Source of the DNA: Helicobacter pylori oki112
GTDB lineage: Bacteria > Campylobacterota > Campylobacteria > Campylobacterales > Helicobacteraceae
Reading direction: 5' to 3'
Assembly: GCF_000600085.1 (NCBI RefSeq)
Contig: NZ_CP006821.1
Location: 1,488,001 to 1,552,000 of the forward strand
DNA length: 64,000 nucleotides
The translations under genes and the position numbers were made by a program. The notes below the pieces were generated by a model, which did no database searches, had not been told where the DNA came from, and was given only the letters and a program-made list of their open reading frames with translations. Shown one piece after another: positions 1-8,846 of this stretch (position 1 is the first letter of the stretch; every line of letters begins with the position of its first letter).

Positions 1-1204
1 AATCATGCCCAATGATACATGCATGCTGTAAGATTTGAGAAAAAGCGTTTTGCAAAAACTCTGAAGAAAAGGGCGAAAATAACGCCTCTTCTAAAGGCAA
101 AAAATAGCCTTGATCTTCATATAAAAACGCTAGGGCTAGAACTTTTTTTTCTTTATCTAGCACCAAACGCATAAAAATCCTTGCATTAGTTTTTTTTAAT
201 TTTTCTAAAAACGCGTTCAAAGGCTCGGTATTTTCTAAAACGATCATGCGTGATTTTTTAGGGGCGTTGTCTGATGCGGGCGTATTTTCTAATAGGGGCG
301 TGTTGTCTAAAATTAAAGGCGTAGGGGAATTTTCTAAATCCCTTAAAGTAGAAATAAAACCATATTCTTTCAATTCATCTTTAATTTTCAATAAGGGATT
401 TTCGCTAGGAAAAGCGCAACTTGAAAAATCAAATTCTTTAATACATCCTCTTTCTAAAGTGGCTAACTCTTTGCTTAAAAACGCGCTTCCTTTGTCTTGT
501 ATAAGGGCTTGATACATTTTAGGGCTGAGTAAATTTTTCGCCAGGTCTAAATTTTCATAGATTTTTTCCAAACTCCCTAATCGCTGTAACAATTCCTTAG
601 CGTTCTTGCTCCCAATGCCTTTAACCCCCTTGTAATTATCGCTGCTATCCCCCACAATGCCCTGATAATCAGTGAATTGACTCGGCAAAATCCCGTATTT
701 TTCCACGCAATCTTTCGCCAAAAATTCCGTTTTACCATCAAAAAGCGCGATTTTATCGCTCAAAAGCTGGTTAAAATCCTTATCTTTAGAATAAATGCGG
801 GTTTTATAAGGGCTTAGCGTGGCCAGGCTTGCGATGACATCATCCGCTTCAAACCCACTCACCTCCACGCAAACAAAACCCATTTTTTGCAACCATTCTA
901 AGGCGATAGGGATTTGTAAAAGCATCTCTTTAGGGGCGTCTTTACGATTTTGTTTGTATTCGCCTAATTTTTCAGCCCTTTTAGTTTTAGTCTGGCTTTC
1001 TAGAGCGAACACGATAAAAGGCATGTTTTTTCTGTCTTTATAAAATTTTTTAACCATGCCCACAAGCCCCGTTAAAAGCCCTGTAGGAAAGCCCTTATCG
1101 TTGGTTAAAGGCTTATTTTTAGCGCTCATGTAATAGCTTCTAAACAAATACGCAAAAGTATCAATTAACGCTAAAGTCCCCTCTTTAATGACTGGCTGCT
1201 CCAT
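1..1204 (-). CDS. polA: DNA polymerase I, N-terminal part (runs off the window)
   Basis: This is the N-terminal ~400 residues of DNA polymerase I, which fills gaps in repair and removes Okazaki primers. The ATG is at 1204-1202 and the frame stays open to base 1, so the polymerase domain lies outside the window. The visible part is the 5'-3' nuclease domain: an N-terminal LIDTFAYLFRSYY segment, the acidic cluster EADDVIASL, the metal-site stretch GDSSDNYKG, and the helix-3-turn-helix motif VKGIGSKNAKELL near residue 200. After about residue 300 a less conserved segment begins that leads toward the 3'-5' exonuclease-like domain. It is the last gene of the minus-strand run in this window. The start is supported by the conserved N-terminus directly after the Met. 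No damage is visible. Confidence 0.93.
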   Translation of the reverse strand, partial: MEQPVIKEGTLALIDTFAYLFRSYYMSAKNKPLTNDKGFPTGLLTGLVGMVKKFYKDRKNMPFIVFALESQTKTKRAEKLGEYKQNRKDAPKEMLLQIPIALEWLQKMGFVCVEVSGFEADDVIASLATLSPYKTRIYSKDKDFNQLLSDKIALFDGKTEFLAKDCVEKYGILPSQFTDYQGIVGDSSDNYKGVKGIGSKNAKELLQRLGSLEKIYENLDLAKNLLSPKMYQALIQDKGSAFLSKELATLERGCIKEFDFSSCAFPSENPLLKIKDELKEYGFISTLRDLENSPTPLILDNTPLLENTPASDNAPKKSRMIVLENTEPLNAFLEKLKKTNARIFMRLVLDKEKKVLALAFLYEDQGYFLPLEEALFSPFSSEFLQNAFSQILQHACIIGHD

Positions 1205-1269
1205 GGTTCAACCCTCTTCAATCAAGCAAATTTTAAATTTATTGTAACACAAGCTGGACCTCATCTATT

Positions 1270-1893
1270 TCAAAATAACGAGTCTTTTTGAATGGGCGCT
1301 TCTTGGCTGATGATCTCTTTTGTGGCTTGTATTTTAGCGTCGCAGTATTCAGCCACGCCCTGAATAATTTGCTTCATCAAGGCGTTTATAAGGGTGTGCA
1401 TGAAAGGAAAATCAATGTCATCAATGGTTTGAGTGTTAGCGGTGGGTTTTAGGGGTAGAGAAAATTTAAACTCCGCAATGCTTTCTGTTGTAGAGCCTAG
1501 CCCCCAAGTTAAGGGTTTTAAAATAAATTGTAAAATCGCACTTATAAAATGTAAGATTTTAGGGCTTTTGAAAGCAAATTTTGGTTTTAAAATTTTAACC
1601 TTATTGCCTGTAAAATAAGGTTGTTTTTGATAGAACACGGTGAAAGTGTCTTGCGCGAACGAAAGGGTATTTTTTTCATTAGCAAATGTAGGGTCATCTA
1701 TAATAAAGCCTTTTATACCATTGTTGGTTGCAGCGCGCACGACATAAGGGTAGCTGTTTTCTATTTGCGTGTCATGGATTTTTATCGTGTTGGCATGATA
1801 AATTTTCTTACTTGGCAACACTTCAAACAAATCCCCTAATTTGAACTCGCCCCACTTAATAGCGTTGAGTTGGCTGCTAAGGGGGCCTATCAC
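1270..1893 (-). CDS. Specificity (S) subunit of a BcgI-like type IIB/IIG R-M system, half-size
   Basis: This 207-residue protein resembles HsdS/BcgIB specificity subunits, which direct the partner nuclease-methylase to its DNA site. An N-terminal target-recognition domain opens with KWGEFKLGDLFEV. It is followed by a C-terminal helical spacer containing DFPFMHTLINALMKQI. Only one recognition domain plus one spacer helix is visible, about half of a classical two-domain S subunit, so it may work as a dimer or be a shortened allele. The start is GTG at 1893 and overlaps the stop of the upstream R-M gene (GTGA), which indicates translational coupling. It corresponds to HP1471 by position. The recognition sequence cannot be read from the protein. 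Confidence 0.75.
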   Translation of the reverse strand: MIGPLSSQLNAIKWGEFKLGDLFEVLPSKKIYHANTIKIHDTQIENSYPYVVRAATNNGIKGFIIDDPTFANEKNTLSFAQDTFTVFYQKQPYFTGNKVKILKPKFAFKSPKILHFISAILQFILKPLTWGLGSTTESIAEFKFSLPLKPTANTQTIDDIDFPFMHTLINALMKQIIQGVAEYCDAKIQATKEIISQEAPIQKDSLF

Positions 1894-3929
1894 TTTGGGG
1901 GCGTTTGGTTTTTTAAAATCAAACCCACTTCATAAGAAAGGTAATCGGCTATCGTTCTTTTAAAATCCTCTAATTCGGGTTTAGTCTCATTCTTTTGGTG
2001 GGCTTCAAAATTAAAGTCTTTAGCATGCTTATTTTCGTGCGGCTTAGCGATAAAATCTTCAATATAGATGGTTTTTAAATCGCCCCACAGCTCTTTAGAA
2101 ACTTTAGCGTTTAAGCCGGCTTTGTAAATTTTAATGATTTCTTCGTAGCGTTTGGTGGGGTTAGAGGTTTCATTCAAGCCTCTTTTGGTGCGTTTGAAGC
2201 CATCGTTTCTAAAGTCTATGAATTTAACGGGCTTTTCATAATCGTGTGGCTCATGAGCTTTAAAAATATAAACGCTTGTTTGCACCCCGGCTTGAGGCAT
2301 GAATAAATCGGTGGGCATTTTAATGCTCGCTAAAAGCGAATGTTTTTTTAAAATTTCAACATTGGATTTTAAAGCTTGCCCGCTCCCTGCGCTATCTTGG
2401 ATAATGATCGCTCCTAAAGCGCCTTTTTGCATATACTCTAACCCGAACTTAATAAAAGGCATGCCGTTTTCTTCGTAGCTAAAAGGAGGGTTTAATAAAA
2501 GGATATTGGGTTTAAAATCCTCATAAATCTTTTTATTGGTTTCAAAAGTGTTGCCTTTGATGATCAAGCTTGAGCCATCGCCTCTTAAAATCATGTTAGT
2601 GGTGGCTAGTGAAAACATTTCAGCGTTAAGTTCCACGCCTAAAAGTTGCGTGGTTTTTGCGTTTTTTATTTTTTCGTTCGCTTTAGTGGTGTTTTTACCA
2701 TAGGTTTTTTCAATGTCTTCAATCATTAGCACCATAGAAGAAATTAAAAAGCCCGCGCTCCCTGTGGCTAAATCCATCACAAAAGACTTCGCATTAACCC
2801 CTAAAAGTTCGCTCATCATTTTAGTTACATAAGGTGGGGTTAAAACAATGCCTAATTCCTTACCATCCCCTAAAGCGTATTTTAAAAATTCGCTATAAAG
2901 TTCGCCCATGATGTCTAAATGACCGGTATTGTCGCTTTCATTAATGGGCTTATGGACAAATTCATAAAGAAAGGTAAAAATTTGCTTAGTGATGCTTGAA
3001 TCTTTTTCTAAAAGCATGCTTATGGCTTTATCCAGGCTCGTTATTTTATCGCGCTGCGGGTCTTTACTGATTTCTTTAAAACTGGCGAGCATGAGATCTC
3101 GTTTTTCTTCGCTCAAGTTTTTGGTTTTCAAAAATTCGCTGATTTGGTTAAACACTAAAACACCATCACGGCTAGTATCGGTCAATTCGCCTTTTAAATC
3201 GCTTGGTTTTAAGCCCTCTTTTTTGCCTTTAATTTCTTGCATGGACAAAAGCATGCCGCTCACGTATAGCACGCGCTGGGGTGCGGTGATGTTATGGTTA
3301 TGCATAAGGCGGTTGAGTTTTTTAGCGGTTTCGTTTAGATCGGCTTTGGTTTTGATTAAGATAAAATGCTTTTCTTCTTCAGTGAGCGTGCATTCTTTAT
3401 AAAAAGCGTTAAACGATTCTTGATTTTCTAAAAAATGCAGGTTTTTAGCGTTAGTGAGCTTGTGCGAATTGATCCCGCTCGCAAAAACATAATACACTTC
3501 TATCAAAAGGTTTTCTTCATCATCGCCGGCGATGCCTATGGCGATGCATTCTTTATATTTTTCTTTGTTTTTTAGGATATTTTGAGCGTAGTGTAAAGCC
3601 CCATTCACGGCGAATTTTGAAATGGAATGATCATCGTTTTGCAACGCGCTGTTTTTGAGCTTTTTTAAATTTTTAGCGTAGAGTTTGTTTTCTATGATTA
3701 TAGGGATAACGCTCTCTTTATTTTTAGGGTGCGTGTATTTTTCTAAACTGAAATCTGGCTCGCCATAAGAAGTTTTGTCTTTAGTTTTACTCGCATTCAA
3801 AAGGGCGTTTTTAAGGCTAGGACTCATTTGGCTTTTAACATTAAAATCCGTATTTTTCATAAGCCCTAAATTGGTCAATTCTTTTTTAACATAGTCATCA
3901 ACATCATCTTCTAACCGAAAAGCTTGCAT
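1890..3929 (-). CDS. Fused nuclease / N6-adenine methyltransferase of a BcgI-like R-M system
   Basis: A 679-residue protein that combines DNA cleavage with adenine methylation. Near the N-terminus is a PD-(D/E)xK-like nuclease signature: GEPDF at about residues 56-60, then IIIENK at 78-82. The methylase core follows: the HsdM-like TPPYVTKMM, SAM motif I MDLATGSAG near 385-393, and catalytic motif IV NPPF at 480-483. This is the gamma-class order expected for BcgIA and HsdM-like enzymes. The downstream S gene overlaps by four bases, so the two form an operon. It corresponds to HP1472 by position. The start ATG at 3929 has AAAAGGA upstream. The reading frame is intact. Family membership is clear; the cut pattern (both sides of the site, type IIB) is inference from BcgI. 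Confidence 0.85.
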   Translation of the reverse strand: MQAFRLEDDVDDYVKKELTNLGLMKNTDFNVKSQMSPSLKNALLNASKTKDKTSYGEPDFSLEKYTHPKNKESVIPIIIENKLYAKNLKKLKNSALQNDDHSISKFAVNGALHYAQNILKNKEKYKECIAIGIAGDDEENLLIEVYYVFASGINSHKLTNAKNLHFLENQESFNAFYKECTLTEEEKHFILIKTKADLNETAKKLNRLMHNHNITAPQRVLYVSGMLLSMQEIKGKKEGLKPSDLKGELTDTSRDGVLVFNQISEFLKTKNLSEEKRDLMLASFKEISKDPQRDKITSLDKAISMLLEKDSSITKQIFTFLYEFVHKPINESDNTGHLDIMGELYSEFLKYALGDGKELGIVLTPPYVTKMMSELLGVNAKSFVMDLATGSAGFLISSMVLMIEDIEKTYGKNTTKANEKIKNAKTTQLLGVELNAEMFSLATTNMILRGDGSSLIIKGNTFETNKKIYEDFKPNILLLNPPFSYEENGMPFIKFGLEYMQKGALGAIIIQDSAGSGQALKSNVEILKKHSLLASIKMPTDLFMPQAGVQTSVYIFKAHEPHDYEKPVKFIDFRNDGFKRTKRGLNETSNPTKRYEEIIKIYKAGLNAKVSKELWGDLKTIYIEDFIAKPHENKHAKDFNFEAHQKNETKPELEDFKRTIADYLSYEVGLILKNQTPPK

Positions 3930-3961
3930 GGTTTTATCCTTTTAAAAATTAAAATTATAAC

Positions 3962-4537
3962 TCATTCATCTGCGCTGCAAAGCGCGATCGCAAAATGGGC
4001 TTTGATGTTTAGGGTTTTAAGGTATTTTAGGGCTTCTTTTAGGGTGGTGCCGGTGGTGATAATATCATCTAATAAAAAATAATCTAAACTTTCATCGCCT
4101 TTGAAGGTGAAATTCCGTGGGTTATTGGCACGAAATTCTAGGCTTTTCCCGGCATACGAAATAGTATTATTAGCCCTTAAACGCCCGTAAGTGGGCTTTA
4201 AATTGCCTTGACAAAAGCCTTTTAAAAGTGCGGCTGAATGCGAGTAAAAGGATTTGATCTTATCGTCAATAGCGATGCCATAAAGGGGGGTATTCAAGCC
4301 TTGTTCTTGTAAGATTTTCACAAACTCCGCGCCGGCCTTTTGAGAAAGCAAGGGCAAAATGCGAGAGCCAATCAGTGCGTATTTGCTTTTAATGAGCTCT
4401 TCTATTTCGCTATAAGCGTAAAAACTATACACGCTCACGCCCTCTAAAACCCTTACCTTTAAGCTTAAGGGCAAATCGTTCAAGCAATTTGAACAAAGGG
4501 GCTTAAAAGAAAGCTTCAAACAAGTCAAACAACGCAT
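3962..4537 (-). CDS. ComF-family phosphoribosyltransferase-like protein
   Basis: A 191-residue ComF/GntX-type protein. The N-terminus has a paired-cysteine zinc-finger-like motif (RCLTCLK and LCSNCL). The C-terminal half is a type I phosphoribosyltransferase fold with the PRPP loop [12 protein letters not shown] at about 152-163. ComF proteins take part in DNA uptake during natural transformation in several bacteria, probably at the cytoplasmic face of the inner membrane. In H. pylori this gene (HP1473 by position) is a candidate for the same role. The gene overlaps the end of tmk by 13 bases, so it is co-transcribed with the nucleotide and cofactor genes upstream. Substrate unknown. Confidence 0.82.
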   Translation of the reverse strand: MRCLTCLKLSFKPLCSNCLNDLPLSLKVRVLEGVSVYSFYAYSEIEELIKSKYALIGSRILPLLSQKAGAEFVKILQEQGLNTPLYGIAIDDKIKSFYSHSAALLKGFCQGNLKPTYGRLRANNTISYAGKSLEFRANNPRNFTFKGDESLDYFLLDDIITTGTTLKEALKYLKTLNIKAHFAIALCSADE

Positions 4538-5100
4538 TCAATAAAGGCTGCAATCTGGCGGTGCAAATCCCCAACGCTTTTTTGAGCGTCTAATTCCAAA
4601 ACTTCGCACCCGAATCTTTCTTTTAACGCATGAGCGTGAGTTTTGAGCTTTTGCTGGATTGTGAGTAATTTTTCTGTGCCTTGGTTTTCTATTTTGTCTA
4701 AACTTTTAAGGCTTAAGCGCTGTTTTAAACCCTCTTTGTCTATCACTAAAAGAATGATTTTTGTAGGCAAGATGTTTTGAGTGGCAAGCAGGTTTAATTC
4801 TAAGCTTGAAAATTGGCTATAAGCCATGCCAGAAATCAAACTCCTATCGCTAATGATGAGCTTTTTTTCTTTCAGTGCCGGTTTGATCACGCTTTCTATA
4901 TGCTCAGCCCTATCGCTTAAGAATAAAAACGCTCTAGCCAATTCGCTGATGTTTTCATTTAAAGCGATATGCCTTAAACTCTCTCCCATTCTCGTCCCCC
5001 CTGGCTCTTTGGTAAAAAGGGCGTTTTTAAACCGGTCTTTTAATAATCCTACTTGAGTGCTTTTGCCCGCGCCATCAACGCCTTCTAACGCCACATACAT
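4525..5100 (-). CDS. tmk: Thymidylate kinase
   Basis: Thymidylate kinase phosphorylates dTMP to dTDP with ATP, an essential step in dTTP synthesis. The 191-residue length is normal. The P-loop GVDGAGKST lies at residues 8-16. The [11 protein letters not shown] segment (about 30-40) carries the DR(Y/H)-independent dTMP-binding loop, and [12 protein letters not shown] around 84-95 holds the conserved DR motif. A lysine/arginine-rich LID segment follows. It lies two bases downstream of coaD and overlaps the ComF-like gene by 13 bases, so it sits mid-operon. The sequence is intact. Confidence 0.95.
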   Translation of the reverse strand: MYVALEGVDGAGKSTQVGLLKDRFKNALFTKEPGGTRMGESLRHIALNENISELARAFLFLSDRAEHIESVIKPALKEKKLIISDRSLISGMAYSQFSSLELNLLATQNILPTKIILLVIDKEGLKQRLSLKSLDKIENQGTEKLLTIQQKLKTHAHALKERFGCEVLELDAQKSVGDLHRQIAAFIECVV

Positions 5101-5101
5101 T

Positions 5102-5575
5102 TTAAACCTTTGAAATCAAAGGATAAATTTCTTTAGGCACTAAATGGCTCGCATCGCCCTTATGTGCGATAATGGATCGCACGATAGAAGAGCTGATGAA
5201 AGCGTTTTGTAAAGTGGGCATGAAATATAAGGTCTCTAATTCGTGGTTTAAGGATTTGTTCGCATAACCCATTTGCAATTCGTATTCAAAATCGCTCACC
5301 ACCCTTAAACCCCTAACTAGCACCTTACAATGGTATTCTTTAGCCAGATTGGCTAACAACCCTTCAAACGCCACGCATTCTACATTTTTAAAACTTTTAG
5401 TGGCCAGTTGCATCATTTTTAAGCGCTCATCTAAACTGAACATGGGGTTTTTAGCGCTTGAATGCGCCACAGCGACAATGAGCTTTTCAAACAATTCGCT
5501 GGATCGATGGATAATGTCTATATGCCCGTTAGTGACCGGATCAAAAGTGCCTGGGTAAATGCCGATTTTTTGCAT
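5102..5575 (-). CDS. coaD: Phosphopantetheine adenylyltransferase
   Basis: CoaD catalyses the penultimate step of coenzyme A synthesis, transferring AMP from ATP to 4'-phosphopantetheine. The nucleotidyltransferase signature [14 protein letters not shown] is at the N-terminus and the second motif ISSSIVRSI near residue 127. An upstream in-frame codon would add five residues, but the Met directly before QKIGIYPG (base 5575) gives 157 residues, the usual size. It also places the start in a TGATG overlap with the ubiX stop, so I chose it. It is in one operon with ubiX above and tmk below. Confidence 0.95.
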   Translation of the reverse strand: MQKIGIYPGTFDPVTNGHIDIIHRSSELFEKLIVAVAHSSAKNPMFSLDERLKMMQLATKSFKNVECVAFEGLLANLAKEYHCKVLVRGLRVVSDFEYELQMGYANKSLNHELETLYFMPTLQNAFISSSIVRSIIAHKGDASHLVPKEIYPLISKV

Positions 5576-6138
5576 CAGTTCATTCCCCATCGTGGGTATA
5601 AGTCATTTTCTATCCCTAAGCTGTCAAACCACTTCCCCACTAAAAAATCTTGCATCGCTTCTAAGGTTTTGCTCTGGGTGTAATAAGTCATCACCGGCGG
5701 TGCAATGATCGCGTTAGAATGGGCGAGTTTGAGCAAATTTTCCAACATGATAGCGCTTAAAGGCATTTCTCTAGGGGCAATGAGTAAGGGGCGCTTTTCT
5801 TTAAGCATCACAGAGGCGCTCCTAGAGATCAAATCCCCCCCAAAGCCATGCGCGATTTTAGCCACCATGTCCATGCTCGCTGGAATGATCGCCATTTTAT
5901 GGATACCATAGCTCCCTGAAGCGATGCTCGCATGGATGTCTTGCTCGTTGAAAAAAGTACCACTAGGCCGTAAATCTTTCATGGCGTTTTTAAGGTTAAT
6001 ATTAGACTCTTCTAACGCCACGACATGCGCGTTTTTAGACGCCACGACAAAAACTTCAATTTCTTTGGGTAATTTTTCTAAAAACCGCAAGGCTAGGGGT
6101 ATCCCGCTCGCCCCGCTGATGCCTAAAACTAATTTCAT
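5575..6138 (-). CDS. ubiX: Flavin prenyltransferase UbiX
   Basis: UbiX prenylates reduced FMN to make the cofactor used by UbiD-type decarboxylases. The 187-residue protein begins with the flavin-binding motif GISGASG and has the conserved LIAPREMPL segment near 118-126. H. pylori makes menaquinone by the futalosine route, in which a UbiX/UbiD-like pair is thought to serve as decarboxylase; that role is inferred. The stop codon overlaps the coaD start by one base. The older name 'phenylacrylic acid decarboxylase' refers to this family. Confidence 0.9.
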   Translation of the reverse strand: MKLVLGISGASGIPLALRFLEKLPKEIEVFVVASKNAHVVALEESNINLKNAMKDLRPSGTFFNEQDIHASIASGSYGIHKMAIIPASMDMVAKIAHGFGGDLISRSASVMLKEKRPLLIAPREMPLSAIMLENLLKLAHSNAIIAPPVMTYYTQSKTLEAMQDFLVGKWFDSLGIENDLYPRWGMN

Positions 6139-6147
6139 GAATATCCT

Positions 6148-6804
6148 TTATAAGATTTGTGCTTTAGAGCTGCTCAACACTTTTGCTTTTAAGATTTTAT
6201 TGCTTTCTACATTTTTCGCTTGAATGACTTGATGGAGCGCGCCATTTTCTAGGGCTTTTAGGCTTATTTCTATGCTGATTTGCCCCTCTTCATACACCCC
6301 AGTGATGATGTCATTTTTACGCACGATGATTAGGGCTTGGGTTTTATCCGCGCTTAAAAGCGTGTTAGGGGGGATAAAATGTTTCGCGCTCACTTTATCA
6401 ATCGCGCCCTCTAATAAGGGGTTAGAAAGCGTGCCAAAAGGAATGCGCTCTTTTTGGGTGTTGTTAGCGGTGATGTTTTCATCTTTTTTAATCGCTCCTA
6501 TGCTTTTAAAAGCCTGCATGCTGCCTATCACGCTATAACGCACCGGTAGGCGTAAATTAGGCTCATTTTCCAACCTTAAAAACACGACCCCATCTTTTTT
6601 AAGCTTGTTAGAAGCGTTTAATTCATAGCTTAAAATGGAAGCGTTAGAAAAGTGCTCTGGGATTTCTAAGTTAATGGTTTCAATTTCTAATTTTAAGTCT
6701 TTGTATTCTTTAAGGTAAGCTTCTTTAATCTCTGTTTTAAGCGCGTTTGAATCTAGGGCAAACAATGCGTTTAAACAGATAAAAAAAAGGATTAAAAATT
6801 TCAA
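6148..6804 (-). CDS. flgA: Flagellar P-ring assembly chaperone FlgA
   Basis: A 218-residue exported protein with an N-terminal signal peptide (hydrophobic LILFFICLNALFA, cleavage near residue 16). The C-terminal half looks like the SAF/FlgA domain: AIDKVSAKHFIPPNTLLSAD followed by a VRKNDIITGVYEEG segment that matches the 'I.KGD.V' pattern of FlgA. FlgA acts in the periplasm to help assemble the P-ring of the flagellar basal body. It overlaps uvrD by four bases, and the next gene upstream of uvrD is a likely flagellar scaffold, so flagellar genes flank uvrD. It corresponds to HP1477. Confidence 0.82.
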   Translation of the reverse strand: MKFLILFFICLNALFALDSNALKTEIKEAYLKEYKDLKLEIETINLEIPEHFSNASILSYELNASNKLKKDGVVFLRLENEPNLRLPVRYSVIGSMQAFKSIGAIKKDENITANNTQKERIPFGTLSNPLLEGAIDKVSAKHFIPPNTLLSADKTQALIIVRKNDIITGVYEEGQISIEISLKALENGALHQVIQAKNVESNKILKAKVLSSSKAQIL

Positions 6805-8846
6805 AACCCGTTATCCACTTTTTCTACAAATTTTTCTGAGATTTTATCATAGACATTCCCTCCGCAATTGATTTTCAAGCACAAACCGCTCAAGCCTTTT
6901 TCTACGCCTAAAACCCTCCCAGTGCCAAAAATCTTATGCCTGATCAAGTCCCCCACTTTAATGGGCGCGTCTTTTTGATAATTCTGTTTAGGGGGGTTGT
7001 CTTGATTGAGCAACTTGGCTTCTTCTAAAAACACAGAGGACGAGCAAGAAATTTTCCTCCCAAAATACGAACGCTCTTTGACATAAGAGAGCTGCAATCC
7101 TTCTTTAGCCCTAGTGATCGCTACATAAGCCAAGCGCCTTTCTTCTTCTAAATCGCTTTCTTGATTGAACCCCCTATGCGGGAAAAACCCTTCTTCTAAC
7201 CCGATCACAAACACATGCTTAAACTCCAAGCCCTTACTCATATGCACGCTCATGCAACTCACTTTTTGCGCGTTTTCTGTGTTATGGACATCTAGCACGC
7301 TTTCATTCAAAAAATCCAGTAAAGAATGCGTGGGGTTAGTTTTAAAATGCTCTTTCAATAAGCTTAAAAGCTCTTTAACAAAACCCTCTCTTTCTTCGTA
7401 ATTGTCTTCTTTTTCATAGCTTTTTAAAAGGTTAGTCTCTTCTAAAAACCGAGCGCAAAACTCCTCTACTGAAATTTCAAAAGTCTCCCTCAAACGCCCT
7501 ATCATAGCGGTGAATTTCTTTAAAGCGTGTTCGTTTTTAGGGTTTAATTTGTCTTTAAACGCCCCAAGTTTTAACGCTTCTTCTAAATTCAAACCCTCAT
7601 CATCTAAAAGAGAAAAAATCAACTCTTGAGTGATCTTGCCAAGGCCTCTTGAAGGCTTGTTTAAAACACGCTTAATAAAAAAGCGATCGTCTTTTTTAGC
7701 CACTAAATGCATGAACGCCAAAGCGTCTTTAACCTCCGCTCTTTCATAGAAACTCACCGCCCCAATGAGCCTATAAGGAATATTCAAAGCGTTTAGGCTC
7801 TCTTCAATGCTGCGGCTAAGCCCGTTTAAGCGATACAAAATAGCGATATTTTCTAAATTTTCGCCATTCTTTAAAAGGGCTTTGACTTGATAAGCCACAT
7901 CCAGGCTCTCTTCTTTTTGCGTCAAATATTCTTTACAAACCACGCTTTTATGCGAGCCTTTGAAACTTTGAAGCGTTTTAATATGCCGGTGTTGGTTGTG
8001 GCTAATAAGGGAGTTAGCACACGCTAAAATTTCAGCGCTAGAGCGGTAGTTGGTCTCTAATTTCACCACCTTAGCCCCTTTAAAATGCTTGGAAAAATTT
8101 AAAATGTTAGAAATATCAGCCCCCCTAAAACCATAAATGCTCTGATCGTCATCGCCCACCACGCACAAATTATGGTGCGTGAAACTCAATTTTTTTAAAA
8201 ATTCCAATTGCAGGGCGTTCGTGTCTTGATACTCATCTACCATAATGTAATGGTAGCGCTCGCTAATCTCTTTGGCGAGTTTTTCATTATCTTGTAAAAT
8301 CTTAAGGCTTAAAAAAAGCAAATCGTCAAAATCCACTAAATTGTCTTTTTTGAGTGCGTTTTGATAAAGCTCATACGCTTTATAGCATTCGCTATCTTGC
8401 ATGCTTAAATCCATCATGCCGTTTTTGATTTGAGAAATACTGGCTCTAAAGCTTGAAATTTTGAGCTGTTTGCACAGCGTTTTGACTTCATCGCTATCTA
8501 ATACCGAAAAATCGCACGCTCTTTTTAAAAGGCCCATGTGTTGCCTTAAAAACAGCAAACCAAAACGATGGAAAGTGCAAAGCAAGGGGGGGATAAGGGC
8601 TTGGTTTTTCAACAATTTCAAAGCCCTTTCTTGCATTTCTTTACTCGCTTTATTGGTGAAAGTGAGCGTTAAAGTGTTCTCGCTAGGCACGCCACAAGCG
8701 CCAATCAAATACGCTAAACGGCTCGTTAAAGTCTTAGTCTTACCGCTCCCAGCTCCCGCTAAAATGAGCAATGGCCCTTGAATGTGGCTTGCAGCGATTT
8801 TTTGCGCATCATTTAAATGGTCTAAAATACTTTTTTCAAAATCCAT
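6801..8846 (-). CDS. uvrD: UvrD/PcrA-type DNA helicase
   Basis: A 681-residue superfamily 1A 3'-5' DNA helicase used in excision repair and in limiting recombination. Walker A GAGSGKTKTL is near residue 31, motif II DEYQDTNALQ near 217, motif III VGDDDQSIYGFRGA near 235, motif IV-VI residues follow (LETNYRSS, VHMSKGLEF, YVAITRA). The C-terminus has the variable basic tail with a small beta domain (IRHKIFGTGRV) typical of PcrA/UvrD. The ATG sits in a TAATG overlap with the stop of the upstream TPR gene. It corresponds to HP1478. Confidence 0.94.
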   Translation of the reverse strand: MDFEKSILDHLNDAQKIAASHIQGPLLILAGAGSGKTKTLTSRLAYLIGACGVPSENTLTLTFTNKASKEMQERALKLLKNQALIPPLLCTFHRFGLLFLRQHMGLLKRACDFSVLDSDEVKTLCKQLKISSFRASISQIKNGMMDLSMQDSECYKAYELYQNALKKDNLVDFDDLLFLSLKILQDNEKLAKEISERYHYIMVDEYQDTNALQLEFLKKLSFTHHNLCVVGDDDQSIYGFRGADISNILNFSKHFKGAKVVKLETNYRSSAEILACANSLISHNQHRHIKTLQSFKGSHKSVVCKEYLTQKEESLDVAYQVKALLKNGENLENIAILYRLNGLSRSIEESLNALNIPYRLIGAVSFYERAEVKDALAFMHLVAKKDDRFFIKRVLNKPSRGLGKITQELIFSLLDDEGLNLEEALKLGAFKDKLNPKNEHALKKFTAMIGRLRETFEISVEEFCARFLEETNLLKSYEKEDNYEEREGFVKELLSLLKEHFKTNPTHSLLDFLNESVLDVHNTENAQKVSCMSVHMSKGLEFKHVFVIGLEEGFFPHRGFNQESDLEEERRLAYVAITRAKEGLQLSYVKERSYFGRKISCSSSVFLEEAKLLNQDNPPKQNYQKDAPIKVGDLIRHKIFGTGRVLGVEKGLSGLCLKINCGGNVYDKISEKFVEKVDNGF

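Noticed and set aside
2989-3402. 137-codon plus-strand open frame
   Set aside because: Antisense to the BcgI-like R-M gene, low-complexity Ser/Leu translation typical of a shadow.
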